The translations under genes and the position numbers were made by a program. From Acetobacter conturbans (GTDB lineage: Bacteria > Pseudomonadota > Alphaproteobacteria > Acetobacterales > Acetobacteraceae), in NCBI RefSeq assembly GCF_011516755.1, contig NZ_WOSY01000020.1, forward strand, positions 1 through 43,031: a stretch of 43,031 nt of DNA. Reading direction: 5' to 3'. Positions 19,425-27,643 of the stretch are shown piece after piece. Each line of letters begins with the position of its first letter. Within the stretch, counting starts at the first letter, position 1. Below the pieces are notes generated by a model, which was not told where the DNA came from, searched no databases, and was given only the letters and a program-made list of their open reading frames with translations.

Positions 19425-22400
19425 ATGCTCACCTTCCGGAAGGGCACCGGCAGCTTCAAGGCCGGGGCGGCCGCAATGGCCGACCACCTACTTGAGCAGA
19501 CCTTGCCGGACGAACTGGCCTCTATGGCGGACTACTACCTGCACGATGTGATGCGTTCGACAGCCGGGACAGCGGCCCGTCCTCGGCACGATATGGACGT
19601 GTCCGTTGCTAACGTCCTCAAGATCGACCAGACGCGCAGCGCCACCCGGGACGAGATTGTGAATTTGCTATGCGGCAAGGCGGCGGACGGTAGCGACCTG
19701 CCCGGAGCATGGCGAAACGTCAAAGAGTCCACCCGCGACCGGATCACCTATACGGACTTCACGTTTTCCGCTCCGAAGTCCCTTAGCGTGGCTATGGCGT
19801 TCGCGCCGACAGATGCGGAATGGGCCGTCCTGGCCCGCGCACACCGGGACGCATGGCAAGATGCAATGTCCCATGTGGAAAGCATCGTCGGGCACGCCCG
19901 GAAAGGAAAGGGCGGCAGCGGCGGCCGGATACCCGGCCAGATTGGTTGGCTATCGTTCGATCACTACACGTCCCGGCCGACCGTTGAAATCGCCATGCTG
20001 GACGAGCAGGGACGCCCCGCAACCGTCATCCAAACCAACAACGCGGCCCCGGGCGACATGCAGACCCATACTCATGTTGCCGTCCCTAATGTCGTGGTGT
20101 GCGAGGATGGCACGGTCGGGGCGCTCGATCTGCTGGCCCTACACGAGCGGGTCCACGAGGTCGGGGCCTTCTATCAAGCGCGACTAGCGACCCGCTTGCG
20201 GGAAGCTGGGGTTGAGGTGGAGTTAGACAACAAAACCGGCACGGCCAAGTTGACGGCCATTCCGGATGAGATTGTGGACCTGTTCTCTAAGCGGACACGG
20301 GGCGGGGAAGATTCTGCCCGGGAGTATGCCAAGGAGACGGGCACCGATTGGGATTCGCTGACGCCGGAACAGAAAGTCGCCTTCCTGAAAGGGGGCGCGA
20401 AAGCTACTCGGGTCGGCAAAGGTGACGATATGTCCGATCTTGCCGCGTGGCGCGCGCAAGCCGAAGCAGCCGGATACGTCCATCAATCCGTGATCCGTGA
20501 AAACGCGGACGAGGTGACACCAGACGAGCGGCAGAAGGAGGCCCCGGCCCCTGCATCAGCCGAACAGTTGCAGGCCGCCTACGAGGCTGCATTGCCGTTT
20601 GTGGAGGAACAGTTTGAACGGCGAGCCGTGATTGGCGGCAGCGCGTTGCGGGTGGCGGCCGCCCGCGGCCTTATCGCCACAGGCACCCACACGACCGCGG
20701 ACATTGACGCCGTGGTGAACCTGATGTGCGAAAACGGCGTGATCCAGAGCGGAGAGCGCACAACCTTGATTGTGCGGGATTTCGAGGGGGATAGTGAAGC
20801 CGAGAACCTTTCAGAGCGCCGTGACTCTCAAAAGGTCACGACCCAGGCACACCTAAACGACGAACAAACAGTTATCGAGTTGGCCCAAAAGGCGGCGGCT
20901 GACAAAGATGGTCAGTTGACGATTTCCGAAATTGATAGAGCCGTGGCGTTTGTTTCCGAACGAGATGGGCTTGATTTCACGAACGAGCATGGCCGTAAGC
21001 AACGCGAGGTTATGAACAAACTCGGCATGTCTGGCCGGTTGGGGATTGCTATTGGCGTGGCCGGGGCCGGTAAGACCACCCTTTTGCGGCCTTTGATAGA
21101 GGCTTGGAAGGCACAAGGGCGGACGAATATCTATGGTGTCGCCCTCGCGCACCGGCAATCTGACCTGCTGGAAGATGCGGGTATAGATGCCGAAAAGACA
21201 ATGGCAATCGACAAGTTTCTGTACGACTACGGGGAGGGTAAAATTACCCTAGACCGTGATTCAGTTCTTGCCGTGGACGAACTCTCACAAGTCGGAACAG
21301 CCCACATAAAGCGGTTGCTCGAATTGCGAGAGGAACACGGTTTCAGCATTGTCGGAATTGGTGACGACAAACAGGCGCAATCCATATCTGCCGGTAATAG
21401 CATTAGGCTTTTTCAAAGAGCATTGGGCGAAGATCAAGTGCCAGTGCTGGACTCGACAGTGCGGATGAAACGTGCCCGTGATCGGGAAACATCTCTCATT
21501 TTCCGGTCTGGCAATGCCGCAGAAGGTATCAAGCGGCTTCGAGAGGACGGCACCGCGCTGCTGGTGGCGGGGGGGCGAGCCGAAGCCATCGAGGCGACCG
21601 CAGATAAATGGGTCGAACTCAAAACCGCAAACAAAGACAGGGAAGATTATCAACTGACGATTAGCGCCCCGACGAATAGGGACGCCCGGGATATTGCGCG
21701 GGCCATCCGTGAACGGCGGCGTTCGTTAGGCGTGCTGGGGGCGGATGAACTCACGCTAAACTGCACGGATCGGCAAGGAACGGAGAAATATGACATTACC
21801 CTTGCCCGTGGAGATCGCTTGCGTCTGTACCGTGTTACCCGGGCCAGCTTTGGCGAGGGTAAGGCCGGGGTCATTGGCGTAAACGGTTCCGTTGTCGAAT
21901 TGGTCGGCGTTCATAAAGACGGCCTTATCCTGAAAAATGCCAAAGGTGTTCAGGGATTTGTAAAATGGAAATCCCTAAAGGACTTTGACAACAACAAGGA
22001 AACCGACCCCTTTTTGCTGACCTATGGTGATGCGATCACCCTTGATTCCATCCAGTCAGCAACATCCACGGCACACATGCACGTCATGCCGGACGGAAGC
22101 AGCGCCGTTCAATCTTACAAGGGCTATGTGGGAGTTTCACGCGCCAAGGAAACGACATTCATTATTGTTTCTGATGGCCGGGAGCGCGTCGAAATCATGG
22201 AAAAGCGCGCGCTCGGGAGTGAGCGCCCGATTACCGAAGACGACGTGTGGACGAACATAGCCGAGAACCTGTCACGCCAGCCGGAAAAAGCCCTTGCCGT
22301 TGACCTTCTGGAAAAAGCCAACGAGGCGGAAGAAGACATATCGGCCAGTATGAGCAGGAGTTTTCAGAAGGTACAGCAACGCGAGGCGGACGGCGCTGAA

Positions 22401-23909
22401 CCGACTAACCTGCATCGCCGCTATCAGGAGAAGCGGGACGAAAAGACCGTTTCGGAAGCGGCAGACGAAATAAAGGAGGCAGTAAAAAGAAACACGGACG
22501 CAATCAAGAAAGTTGCTGGACTTATCGAAGGTCCGGAAGATACTGATATTAAGCGGGCCGCAAAAAAGGCGCGCAAGAAAAAGGCCGATGATAAAAAGTC
22601 AAAGGCCAAGACAGCAAAAGGGAAATCCGAAAAGACTAAAACCGACACAGACACACCAACCACAGCGAAAGGGGCGAAACCATCCCGAGAGGGGAAGGAC
22701 GCCAGAGGCCCAATGTATGAGCAGCAGAAAGCAGAGCGCCGACCCGAGAACAGACAAAGCAATCCCAATTTCAAGGCACGGCCTCGGTTCAGTGAAGCCG
22801 AGGTGCTGGCCGAATTTTCCGACGCGCTACGACAGGCGGGCCTTATCGTGCGAGGCACCCCGATCATGGACGGGCGACGGCATCGCGTGGACGTTGAAGG
22901 AGAGAAGCGCGGCCGCCGTAGTGGCATGTATATCGCCCACCTGGACGATTACCCGGCCGGATACATCCACAACCACAAAACCGGCGAGGAAATCCGCTGG
23001 AAGGCATCGCAGCCGTTTACCGGCCAGTCCGAAGAAGAACGCGCGGCATTGCGCGAGAAGATCGAGCGGAACAGGGCGGCCCGGGAAGCGGAACGATTGG
23101 CACGAGAGGAATCCGTTGCTCTGAAAGCCGCTGCCATTTGGCGCAGGGCGAAGCCCGCCATGCAGCACCCTTACCTTGCGAAGAAGGACGTTTTTTCTCA
23201 CGGGTTGCGGATCGACAGTCGGGGCAATTTGTTGATTCCGATGCGAGGGCCAGACGGTAAACTTTGGAACCTGCAAACGATCACAGCAGACGGACAAAAG
23301 CGTTTCATGAAAGACGGCCGGAAAGCAGGCACGTCCGCGCCTCTAGGTGAGATTGGCAGCAAGGGGCCGATTGTGGTGGCGGAAGGCTATGCCACAGCCG
23401 CCACCATGAAGGAGGCGACCGGCCTGCCAACAGTGGCCGCCTTTGATTCCGGCAATCTGAAATCCGTTGTTACCAGTTTGAAGGAGAGGAACCCGGAACG
23501 GCTCATTGTGGTGGCGGGTGACAACGATCACCATTTGCCGCGCCGTGAGGTCCAACCCCTGCCGAATGTCGGCATGGAGAAAGCCACCGAAGCCGCGAAG
23601 GCCGTTGATGGCGTTCTGTTGCTGCCCAGCTTTGCGCCGACTGACAAGGGCACAGACTGGAATGATTTTGCGGCCGGGAACGGGAAAGCCGCCGTCCGCG
23701 AGAGGGCAGCATTATTGCTGCAACCGCTGGGAGCCACGTTAGGAGAGCAGATCACGAAGCAGCCCATACCGGCCGCCGTGGATCAGGCGGCCCGAGACAG
23801 TGCCCGCAGCAGGGGCCGCGCCCACCAGCAGCCCCGTAGCAGTGACCGGGCCAGCGAAAGGCCCACGGCACGCCCGACACAACCACGTCCCAAGGGACCA
23901 AGAGCGTAA
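19425..23909 (+). CDS. MOBF relaxase-helicase fused to a Toprim primase-like domain
   Basis: This 1494-aa protein combines three modules. Residues 1-300 are a TrwC/TraI-type relaxase with tandem tyrosines Y37-Y38 (MADYYLHD), FTFSAPKSLS and the histidine motif THTHVAVPN (H215, H217). Residues about 500-960 are a RecD-like helicase with Walker A GVAGAGKTT (K550) and Walker B AVDELSQ (D618). After a lysine-rich linker (about 1035-1090), residues about 1100-1450 resemble the TraC-type primase/Toprim region, with VVAEGYATAAT (E1320) and VVAGDNDHH (D1366). TrwC is 966 aa and lacks the last module. It would nick oriT, pilot the strand, unwind DNA and possibly prime synthesis in the recipient. Confidence 0.85.
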   Translation: MLTFRKGTGSFKAGAAAMADHLLEQTLPDELASMADYYLHDVMRSTAGTAARPRHDMDVSVANVLKIDQTRSATRDEIVNLLCGKAADGSDLPGAWRNVKESTRDRITYTDFTFSAPKSLSVAMAFAPTDAEWAVLARAHRDAWQDAMSHVESIVGHARKGKGGSGGRIPGQIGWLSFDHYTSRPTVEIAMLDEQGRPATVIQTNNAAPGDMQTHTHVAVPNVVVCEDGTVGALDLLALHERVHEVGAFYQARLATRLREAGVEVELDNKTGTAKLTAIPDEIVDLFSKRTRGGEDSAREYAKETGTDWDSLTPEQKVAFLKGGAKATRVGKGDDMSDLAAWRAQAEAAGYVHQSVIRENADEVTPDERQKEAPAPASAEQLQAAYEAALPFVEEQFERRAVIGGSALRVAAARGLIATGTHTTADIDAVVNLMCENGVIQSGERTTLIVRDFEGDSEAENLSERRDSQKVTTQAHLNDEQTVIELAQKAAADKDGQLTISEIDRAVAFVSERDGLDFTNEHGRKQREVMNKLGMSGRLGIAIGVAGAGKTTLLRPLIEAWKAQGRTNIYGVALAHRQSDLLEDAGIDAEKTMAIDKFLYDYGEGKITLDRDSVLAVDELSQVGTAHIKRLLELREEHGFSIVGIGDDKQAQSISAGNSIRLFQRALGEDQVPVLDSTVRMKRARDRETSLIFRSGNAAEGIKRLREDGTALLVAGGRAEAIEATADKWVELKTANKDREDYQLTISAPTNRDARDIARAIRERRRSLGVLGADELTLNCTDRQGTEKYDITLARGDRLRLYRVTRASFGEGKAGVIGVNGSVVELVGVHKDGLILKNAKGVQGFVKWKSLKDFDNNKETDPFLLTYGDAITLDSIQSATSTAHMHVMPDGSSAVQSYKGYVGVSRAKETTFIIVSDGRERVEIMEKRALGSERPITEDDVWTNIAENLSRQPEKALAVDLLEKANEAEEDISASMSRSFQKVQQREADGAEPTNLHRRYQEKRDEKTVSEAADEIKEAVKRNTDAIKKVAGLIEGPEDTDIKRAAKKARKKKADDKKSKAKTAKGKSEKTKTDTDTPTTAKGAKPSREGKDARGPMYEQQKAERRPENRQSNPNFKARPRFSEAEVLAEFSDALRQAGLIVRGTPIMDGRRHRVDVEGEKRGRRSGMYIAHLDDYPAGYIHNHKTGEEIRWKASQPFTGQSEEERAALREKIERNRAAREAERLAREESVALKAAAIWRRAKPAMQHPYLAKKDVFSHGLRIDSRGNLLIPMRGPDGKLWNLQTITADGQKRFMKDGRKAGTSAPLGEIGSKGPIVVAEGYATAATMKEATGLPTVAAFDSGNLKSVVTSLKERNPERLIVVAGDNDHHLPRREVQPLPNVGMEKATEAAKAVDGVLLLPSFAPTDKGTDWNDFAAGNGKAAVRERAALLLQPLGATLGEQITKQPIPAAVDQAARDSARSRGRAHQQPRSSDRASERPTARPTQPRPKGPRA

Positions 23910-23919
23910 GGACAGAGCC

Positions 23920-24156
23920 ATGAGCGACCGGAACGAACAGGCGACCGATTTTGAACCAACAAAGAGCGCAATTGAGGCTCGCATCGAGCGTGCTTTGGTC
24001 GAACTGAGGCAAGCGCTCCACGAGATCGGAACGCTGAACCATGACGGCAAGGCGGTCGTCGCCAACATGAACGCCGTCATGAATACCATGGACCTGCTGA
24101 ATGATTTGCAGCGCCGCATGAAGTGGATGCGGAAAGCTCTTACCGACGATTTTTGA
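23920..24156 (+). CDS. Small helical protein after the relaxase
   Basis: This 78-aa protein starts ten bases after the relaxase stop with AAGG upstream. It is predicted almost wholly helical (IEARIERALVELRQALHEIG and later MDLLNDLQRRMKWMRKAL), with no cysteines or membrane segment. I do not recognise it. Its place in the operon suggests an accessory role in DNA processing. Confidence 0.55.
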   Translation: MSDRNEQATDFEPTKSAIEARIERALVELRQALHEIGTLNHDGKAVVANMNAVMNTMDLLNDLQRRMKWMRKALTDDF

Positions 24157-24168
24157 AAGGATATTAGC

Positions 24169-24273
24169 ATGGGACCAAATAAGACCGTCGCCAGCCGGGC
24201 ACAGCAGAACGCACAGCGGTCGAGGGCGGCCGAGCAGGACAGCAGCCGGGCCAGCACAAAGGCAAAGGGGTAG
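24169..24273 (+). CDS. Very small basic ORF (34 aa)
   Basis: This ORF starts at an ATG with AAAGG 8 bases upstream and ends four bases before the next gene. It encodes 34 residues rich in A, S, R, Q and K. It fits neatly in the operon gap, which supports translation. There is no recognisable domain. Confidence 0.4.
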   Translation: MGPNKTVASRAQQNAQRSRAAEQDSSRASTKAKG

Positions 24274-24277
24274 GATC

Positions 24278-24733
24278 ATGCCTAAAAGCCCATTACCGCA
24301 GGACTGCGCCGGGTGCGTCTATTTCCGATCCGGGAACAAGACTTGCCATCGTCATGCCCCGGGCACGACCGGGGAGGAGTTCCAGCCAACCGAATGGCCG
24401 CTGGTTCGCCGCACAGATCGGTGTGGCGAAGGGGCGGCCGTGGGCGACGGTACCGGCGAGCAGCCCGTGACGTGTGGGAATTGTCTGCACTGGTGGCGGC
24501 CGGACGATAAGCCCCCGTCACCAGCTTACGGGCAAGGCAAACCGGCCGACTGGTGGACAGACAGCGGCTTTTGCACCCGCTTTGCACCCGGGCCGACCGG
24601 CAGCGAGGACCGGGAAGTGTATTGGAGAGTTACCCATGCGGGTGACTGTTGCGGAGACGGAGAGGACGTATCGCCACCAGACGACGCAAGCGTGATCCCG
24701 GCGGCCGAAAAAGTCCTAATCCCGCAAAACTGA
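24278..24733 (+). CDS. Cysteine-rich hypothetical protein
   Basis: This 151-aa protein carries two similar cysteine units. One is DCAGCVYFRSGNKTCHRHAPG near residues 9-29. The other is TCGNCLHWWRP near 65-75, with CTRFAPGPTG at about 98-107. Each has a CxxC followed by an aromatic pair and a later C..(H/F)APG segment. The pattern suggests an internal duplication of a metal-binding module. No family is recognised. It belongs to the relaxase operon. Confidence 0.55.
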   Translation: MPKSPLPQDCAGCVYFRSGNKTCHRHAPGTTGEEFQPTEWPLVRRTDRCGEGAAVGDGTGEQPVTCGNCLHWWRPDDKPPSPAYGQGKPADWWTDSGFCTRFAPGPTGSEDREVYWRVTHAGDCCGDGEDVSPPDDASVIPAAEKVLIPQN

Positions 24734-24736
24734 TAT

Positions 24737-24753
24737 GATATGAAAATCATATC
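24737..24753. promoter_or_regulatory. 17-bp palindrome upstream of the 24775 gene
   Basis: GATATGA-AAA-TCATATC is a perfect inverted repeat 21 bases before the start codon of the next gene. It could be an operator or a small hairpin in the transcript. Confidence 0.4.
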
Positions 24754-24774
24754 GCACATCAAAGAGAGGCACTC

Positions 24775-25185
24775 ATGACACCGGCTATCGTAGCAGGAAC
24801 AGCCGTGACCCTTGGCGTATCAGCAGCGGCGGGCATGTTCGCATTGAGGAATCATTTTGAACAAAAGGGAGTCCGATGGGCGGTTTCTCGCAATCTGTCT
24901 CCGAACAAGACAGTGCCACTAGGTTATTTTCAGTGGCTATTCTTTGACGATAAGCAAGAGCGCCTTGCTGTCTTTCGGGCTATGGGAGAGAGCGTAATCA
25001 TTCCCTTTGACAAGATTACGTCTTTTGACATTAGCCCCCGGCCAGACACACGAACGGCGGCCGACCTGAATCTGATGGTGGCGGACGTTCGGCGTCCTCT
25101 GTTTACCGCCAAGGTGAGCGCCGAGAGCGGCAAGGCTCTAGCCGCCCATCTGTTGGCGCACCTTACGCATTTGCAGCGGATTTAA
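24775..25185 (+). CDS. Hypothetical protein with N-terminal membrane segment
   Basis: This 136-aa protein has a hydrophobic N-terminus (AIVAGTAVTLGVSAAAGMFAL, about residues 4-24). The remainder is a soluble beta-rich domain (residues 45-120) that resembles small PH-like or DUF domains, though I cannot name it. AGAGAGG lies upstream of the start. Its stop falls next to the second AGGGTC array and a bidirectional terminator, so it probably ends the relaxase operon. Confidence 0.5.
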   Translation: MTPAIVAGTAVTLGVSAAAGMFALRNHFEQKGVRWAVSRNLSPNKTVPLGYFQWLFFDDKQERLAVFRAMGESVIIPFDKITSFDISPRPDTRTAADLNLMVADVRRPLFTAKVSAESGKALAAHLLAHLTHLQRI

Positions 25186-25186
25186 C

Positions 25187-25225
25187 AGGGTCGCGAGAGG
25201 GTCTTAACAGGGTCAATACAGGGTC
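25187..25225 (+). repeat. Second helically phased AGGGTC array (4 boxes)
   Basis: AGGGTC starts at 25187, 25198, 25209 and 25220, with steps of exactly 11 bases. The motif, orientation and phasing match the eight-box array at 18846-18930, so the two arrays bracket the relaxase operon. Confidence 0.85.
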
Positions 25226-25239
25226 AAGCCCCGAGCAGC

Positions 25240-25265
25240 AAAAAGGCCGCGTAAGCGGCCTTTTT
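25240..25265. terminator. Bidirectional rho-independent terminator
   Basis: AAAAAGGCCGC-GTAA-GCGGCCTTTTT is a GC-rich stem with A and T tracts on both sides. It separates the plus-strand relaxase operon from the minus-strand type IV secretion operon and can serve both. Confidence 0.85.
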
Positions 25266-25313
25266 CAGATCCGTTGAACAGAGGCGCGAGGCCCAGGGCG
25301 ATCGTACGGGGCT

Positions 25314-25532
25314 TTATTCCGCCCCGGCCGCCTTTAGCTGGTTCTCCATATTGCCAATGTCTTTCTTGTAGGCGGCCGCTTCCCGTTCCAGCAGGTCCGA
25401 CCCCTCTGGCTTGACCACTACTGTTGTGGGGGTGGCGGCCGTGGCGGCCGGGCCGGTATGGTGCGTCACATAGAACGCACCGCCTGTCAGGGTGCAGATA
25501 GCGATTCCACCGCCGATCAACCAGTTCCGCAT
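25314..25532 (-). CDS. Small membrane-anchored protein at the end of the T4SS operon
   Basis: This 72-aa protein has an N-terminal hydrophobic segment (WLIGGGIAICTLTGGAFYVTH, about residues 4-24). A linker and a short charged helix follow (SDLLEREAAAYKKDIGNMENQLKA). There is no good lipobox. It starts 11 bases after the coupling-protein gene. Small surface-exclusion proteins occupy similar positions in other plasmids, but nothing in the sequence proves that role. Confidence 0.5.
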   Translation of the reverse strand: MRNWLIGGGIAICTLTGGAFYVTHHTGPAATAATPTTVVVKPEGSDLLEREAAAYKKDIGNMENQLKAAGAE

Positions 25533-25543
25533 AATCGTTCCTC

Positions 25544-27388
25544 CTATGCCGCTGTTTCTGTCTGACTGGCCGTAAATCTATCATCGTCAACCAGTTTGGC
25601 CATTTCAGGGCGACGAAAGAAAACGGCGCGACCGCACCGGATCGGCGCGGCATTTTTAACAAACATAATCTGTTCATCCGCCCGCATGGTAGTCGATAGT
25701 TCCTCGGGGCGGATCAATTCGCGCGGACGTTCCGAAATGCCTCGGCTTCGGCCTTCGGAACGTGAACCGGCACTATTTGTTCCCGAATTATAAGACCTGC
25801 TTTCGCCTTCGTTCGGCGTAATGATCGTGTATGTTCCGCAGGTCGCGGATACTTCCTTTGCCGTTTCTGGATCATCCAGAGCGGCATAAAGCCGCCATGA
25901 GGTACTGGTGTACCAGTCCGTTTTTCCGGACCTTCCCCATGTGCCTTCTACCTGCCCGACTGACTGCCAGACTAATACCATTGTGATTCCGTATTTCCGG
26001 CCGCCGTCCCGTGCGTCGGCCAGTGCTTTGAGACGGCCGAGCAGATTGACTTCATCAAGCATGTAGAGGACGCGGCCCTTAATGGCCCCGTCCGCCAGAT
26101 AGACGATGCTCAACAAGGTGCCGATCACGAGCCGCCCGAGCGCCGGAGTGTTACGCAACGAGCCGTCAGGGATTTGCACAAGGACCGTCAGCTTGCCTTT
26201 GCGTAGTTCCAGCGGATCGAAGTCGCCAACCGAGACCATATCGGCATATGCGGCGATGCCCAGCCATTGGGTTGCCGCCGCTGCGTGCGAATAGATACCG
26301 GAGAAGGTTTCCGAAAATACGCCCATCAGCGACCCGGCTAACTGCCGGGCAAGGGCGCTTTTGGAACCGCCATAGATTTCTTGCAGTAGTTTTTTCATCT
26401 CCTTTTCCGGCGTGGTCAGACGGCGGCGAAATTCTTTTAGGGTCTTCAGCTCGGCCGGTGCTTCGCTCCATAGCAAATCAGCCAGAAGGCACGTCATCAG
26501 TTCGCGGCCGCGCGTCTCAAACATTTCGTTTTCGGATTTCTTTTTGTCCGGCCCTTCGTTGCCGCCGTCTAGCTGGGCGACAACCTCCTGCACATACGTT
26601 TCCGCGAGCGGGTCGGCCGGGTCGATCCACGCCAGCACATTCATGCCACGTCCCGGCCGGACCTCGGCAATCTTCTGTCCCATTTCCCGGCGTGCCCGAG
26701 CGATCATCGGGCCAATCTGGCACGCAGGATCAAACACCACAGCCGAGCCGGTCCAGTGCAGCAAGGTCGGGATCACTACGGCCGTGGTTTTTAGGCCGCC
26801 CGATCCAGCAAAAACCGCCCCATGTGTGGAGCCGCTTTTGCATGGGTCTATCAGCAAGGGAGCCTTCCCGCCCTGGCCCCACGTTTCGGGCTTGTCCGGT
26901 TCAAACCGGATTCGTGCCACGGGGCTTTTGTCCACCCGATAGGCTTCCCCCACGACGATGCCGCCGTAATCTTCGGCAGGCCCGGGAAAGAGGGCCTTTA
27001 GCTTGTCTATCGGTAGCCAGTCAGCATTGCCGAACGAATCAGACAGCGCCCGCACGGGCGCGTCCGGCACCTGTCCCGGCCGGGCTGCACGAAGCCGACG
27101 CTGACGCCGCCCGTTGAAGAAAGCCCACGCTAGGGACGTGTCAAACAGCACGAACAGCCCCACAGGAACGCCAAGGCAGATCAGCAGGTGCGACCGGATC
27201 ACGGCGTCGCCCTGATAGGTCATGAAGTAGGGCAACCAGCAATAGAGAGAGACGGGCGGCGTCAGCCCGGGAATGGCGTGCCACCAGATGAAAAGTTGAG
27301 AGGCGGTTGCGATCACCGCAACCGCCTCGATTCCGCCAATAAAGGCGAGCAAGCCGACAACATTCCAGAATTTTTGGCGGGGAGTCAT
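25544..27388 (-). CDS. virD4: Type IV coupling protein VirD4/TraG
   Basis: This 614-aa protein has two N-terminal membrane spans (about residues 8-35 and 67-90), Walker A FAGSGGLKTTA (K200) and Walker B RVLYMLDEVNLLG. These are the T4CP hallmarks. It is a hexameric inner-membrane ATPase that links the relaxosome to the secretion channel. The start at 27388 was chosen because its ATG overlaps the stop of the previous gene. In R388 the coupling protein gene sits beside the relaxase; here it is at the end of the virB operon. Confidence 0.92.
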   Translation of the reverse strand: MTPRQKFWNVVGLLAFIGGIEAVAVIATASQLFIWWHAIPGLTPPVSLYCWLPYFMTYQGDAVIRSHLLICLGVPVGLFVLFDTSLAWAFFNGRRQRRLRAARPGQVPDAPVRALSDSFGNADWLPIDKLKALFPGPAEDYGGIVVGEAYRVDKSPVARIRFEPDKPETWGQGGKAPLLIDPCKSGSTHGAVFAGSGGLKTTAVVIPTLLHWTGSAVVFDPACQIGPMIARARREMGQKIAEVRPGRGMNVLAWIDPADPLAETYVQEVVAQLDGGNEGPDKKKSENEMFETRGRELMTCLLADLLWSEAPAELKTLKEFRRRLTTPEKEMKKLLQEIYGGSKSALARQLAGSLMGVFSETFSGIYSHAAAATQWLGIAAYADMVSVGDFDPLELRKGKLTVLVQIPDGSLRNTPALGRLVIGTLLSIVYLADGAIKGRVLYMLDEVNLLGRLKALADARDGGRKYGITMVLVWQSVGQVEGTWGRSGKTDWYTSTSWRLYAALDDPETAKEVSATCGTYTIITPNEGESRSYNSGTNSAGSRSEGRSRGISERPRELIRPEELSTTMRADEQIMFVKNAAPIRCGRAVFFRRPEMAKLVDDDRFTASQTETAA

Positions 27389-27633
27389 GAGCGTTCCCCC
27401 TTGTGCCACAGGCCGTCCGTACTCATGCGCCTATGAAGACGCACGAGCAGGCGCGTATAGCCCCTGATAAGCAAGAGAAGGCCCGTTACCGGGCAGATGA
27501 ACGACGACAGGACCACGACGCCCCCAAGCCCGCTATGCGGGGCGTTCGGGTGCGAAAGCATATCGGCGCTTGGATAGCCAAAAAACAGCCCAAGGCAGAC
27601 GATCACCAGTGATCCGAGAAAGACATATTTCAT
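27385..27633 (-). CDS. Small two-span membrane protein between virB11 and virD4
   Basis: This 82-aa protein has two hydrophobic helices (about residues 3-22 and 37-58) and a basic C-terminus (RLLVRLHRRMSTD). It starts ten bases after virB11 with AGGAGA upstream and overlaps virD4 by four bases. I do not recognise a family. Tight coupling suggests a role with the channel or the coupling protein. Confidence 0.6.
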   Translation of the reverse strand: MKYVFLGSLVIVCLGLFFGYPSADMLSHPNAPHSGLGGVVVLSSFICPVTGLLLLIRGYTRLLVRLHRRMSTDGLWHKGERS

Positions 27634-27643
27634 GGTCGATCTC

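Noticed and set aside
25213..25677. Minus-strand frame overlapping the end of virD4
   Set aside because: It covers the terminator hairpin, runs into virD4 and competes with the 72-aa membrane protein, which has the better start and content.
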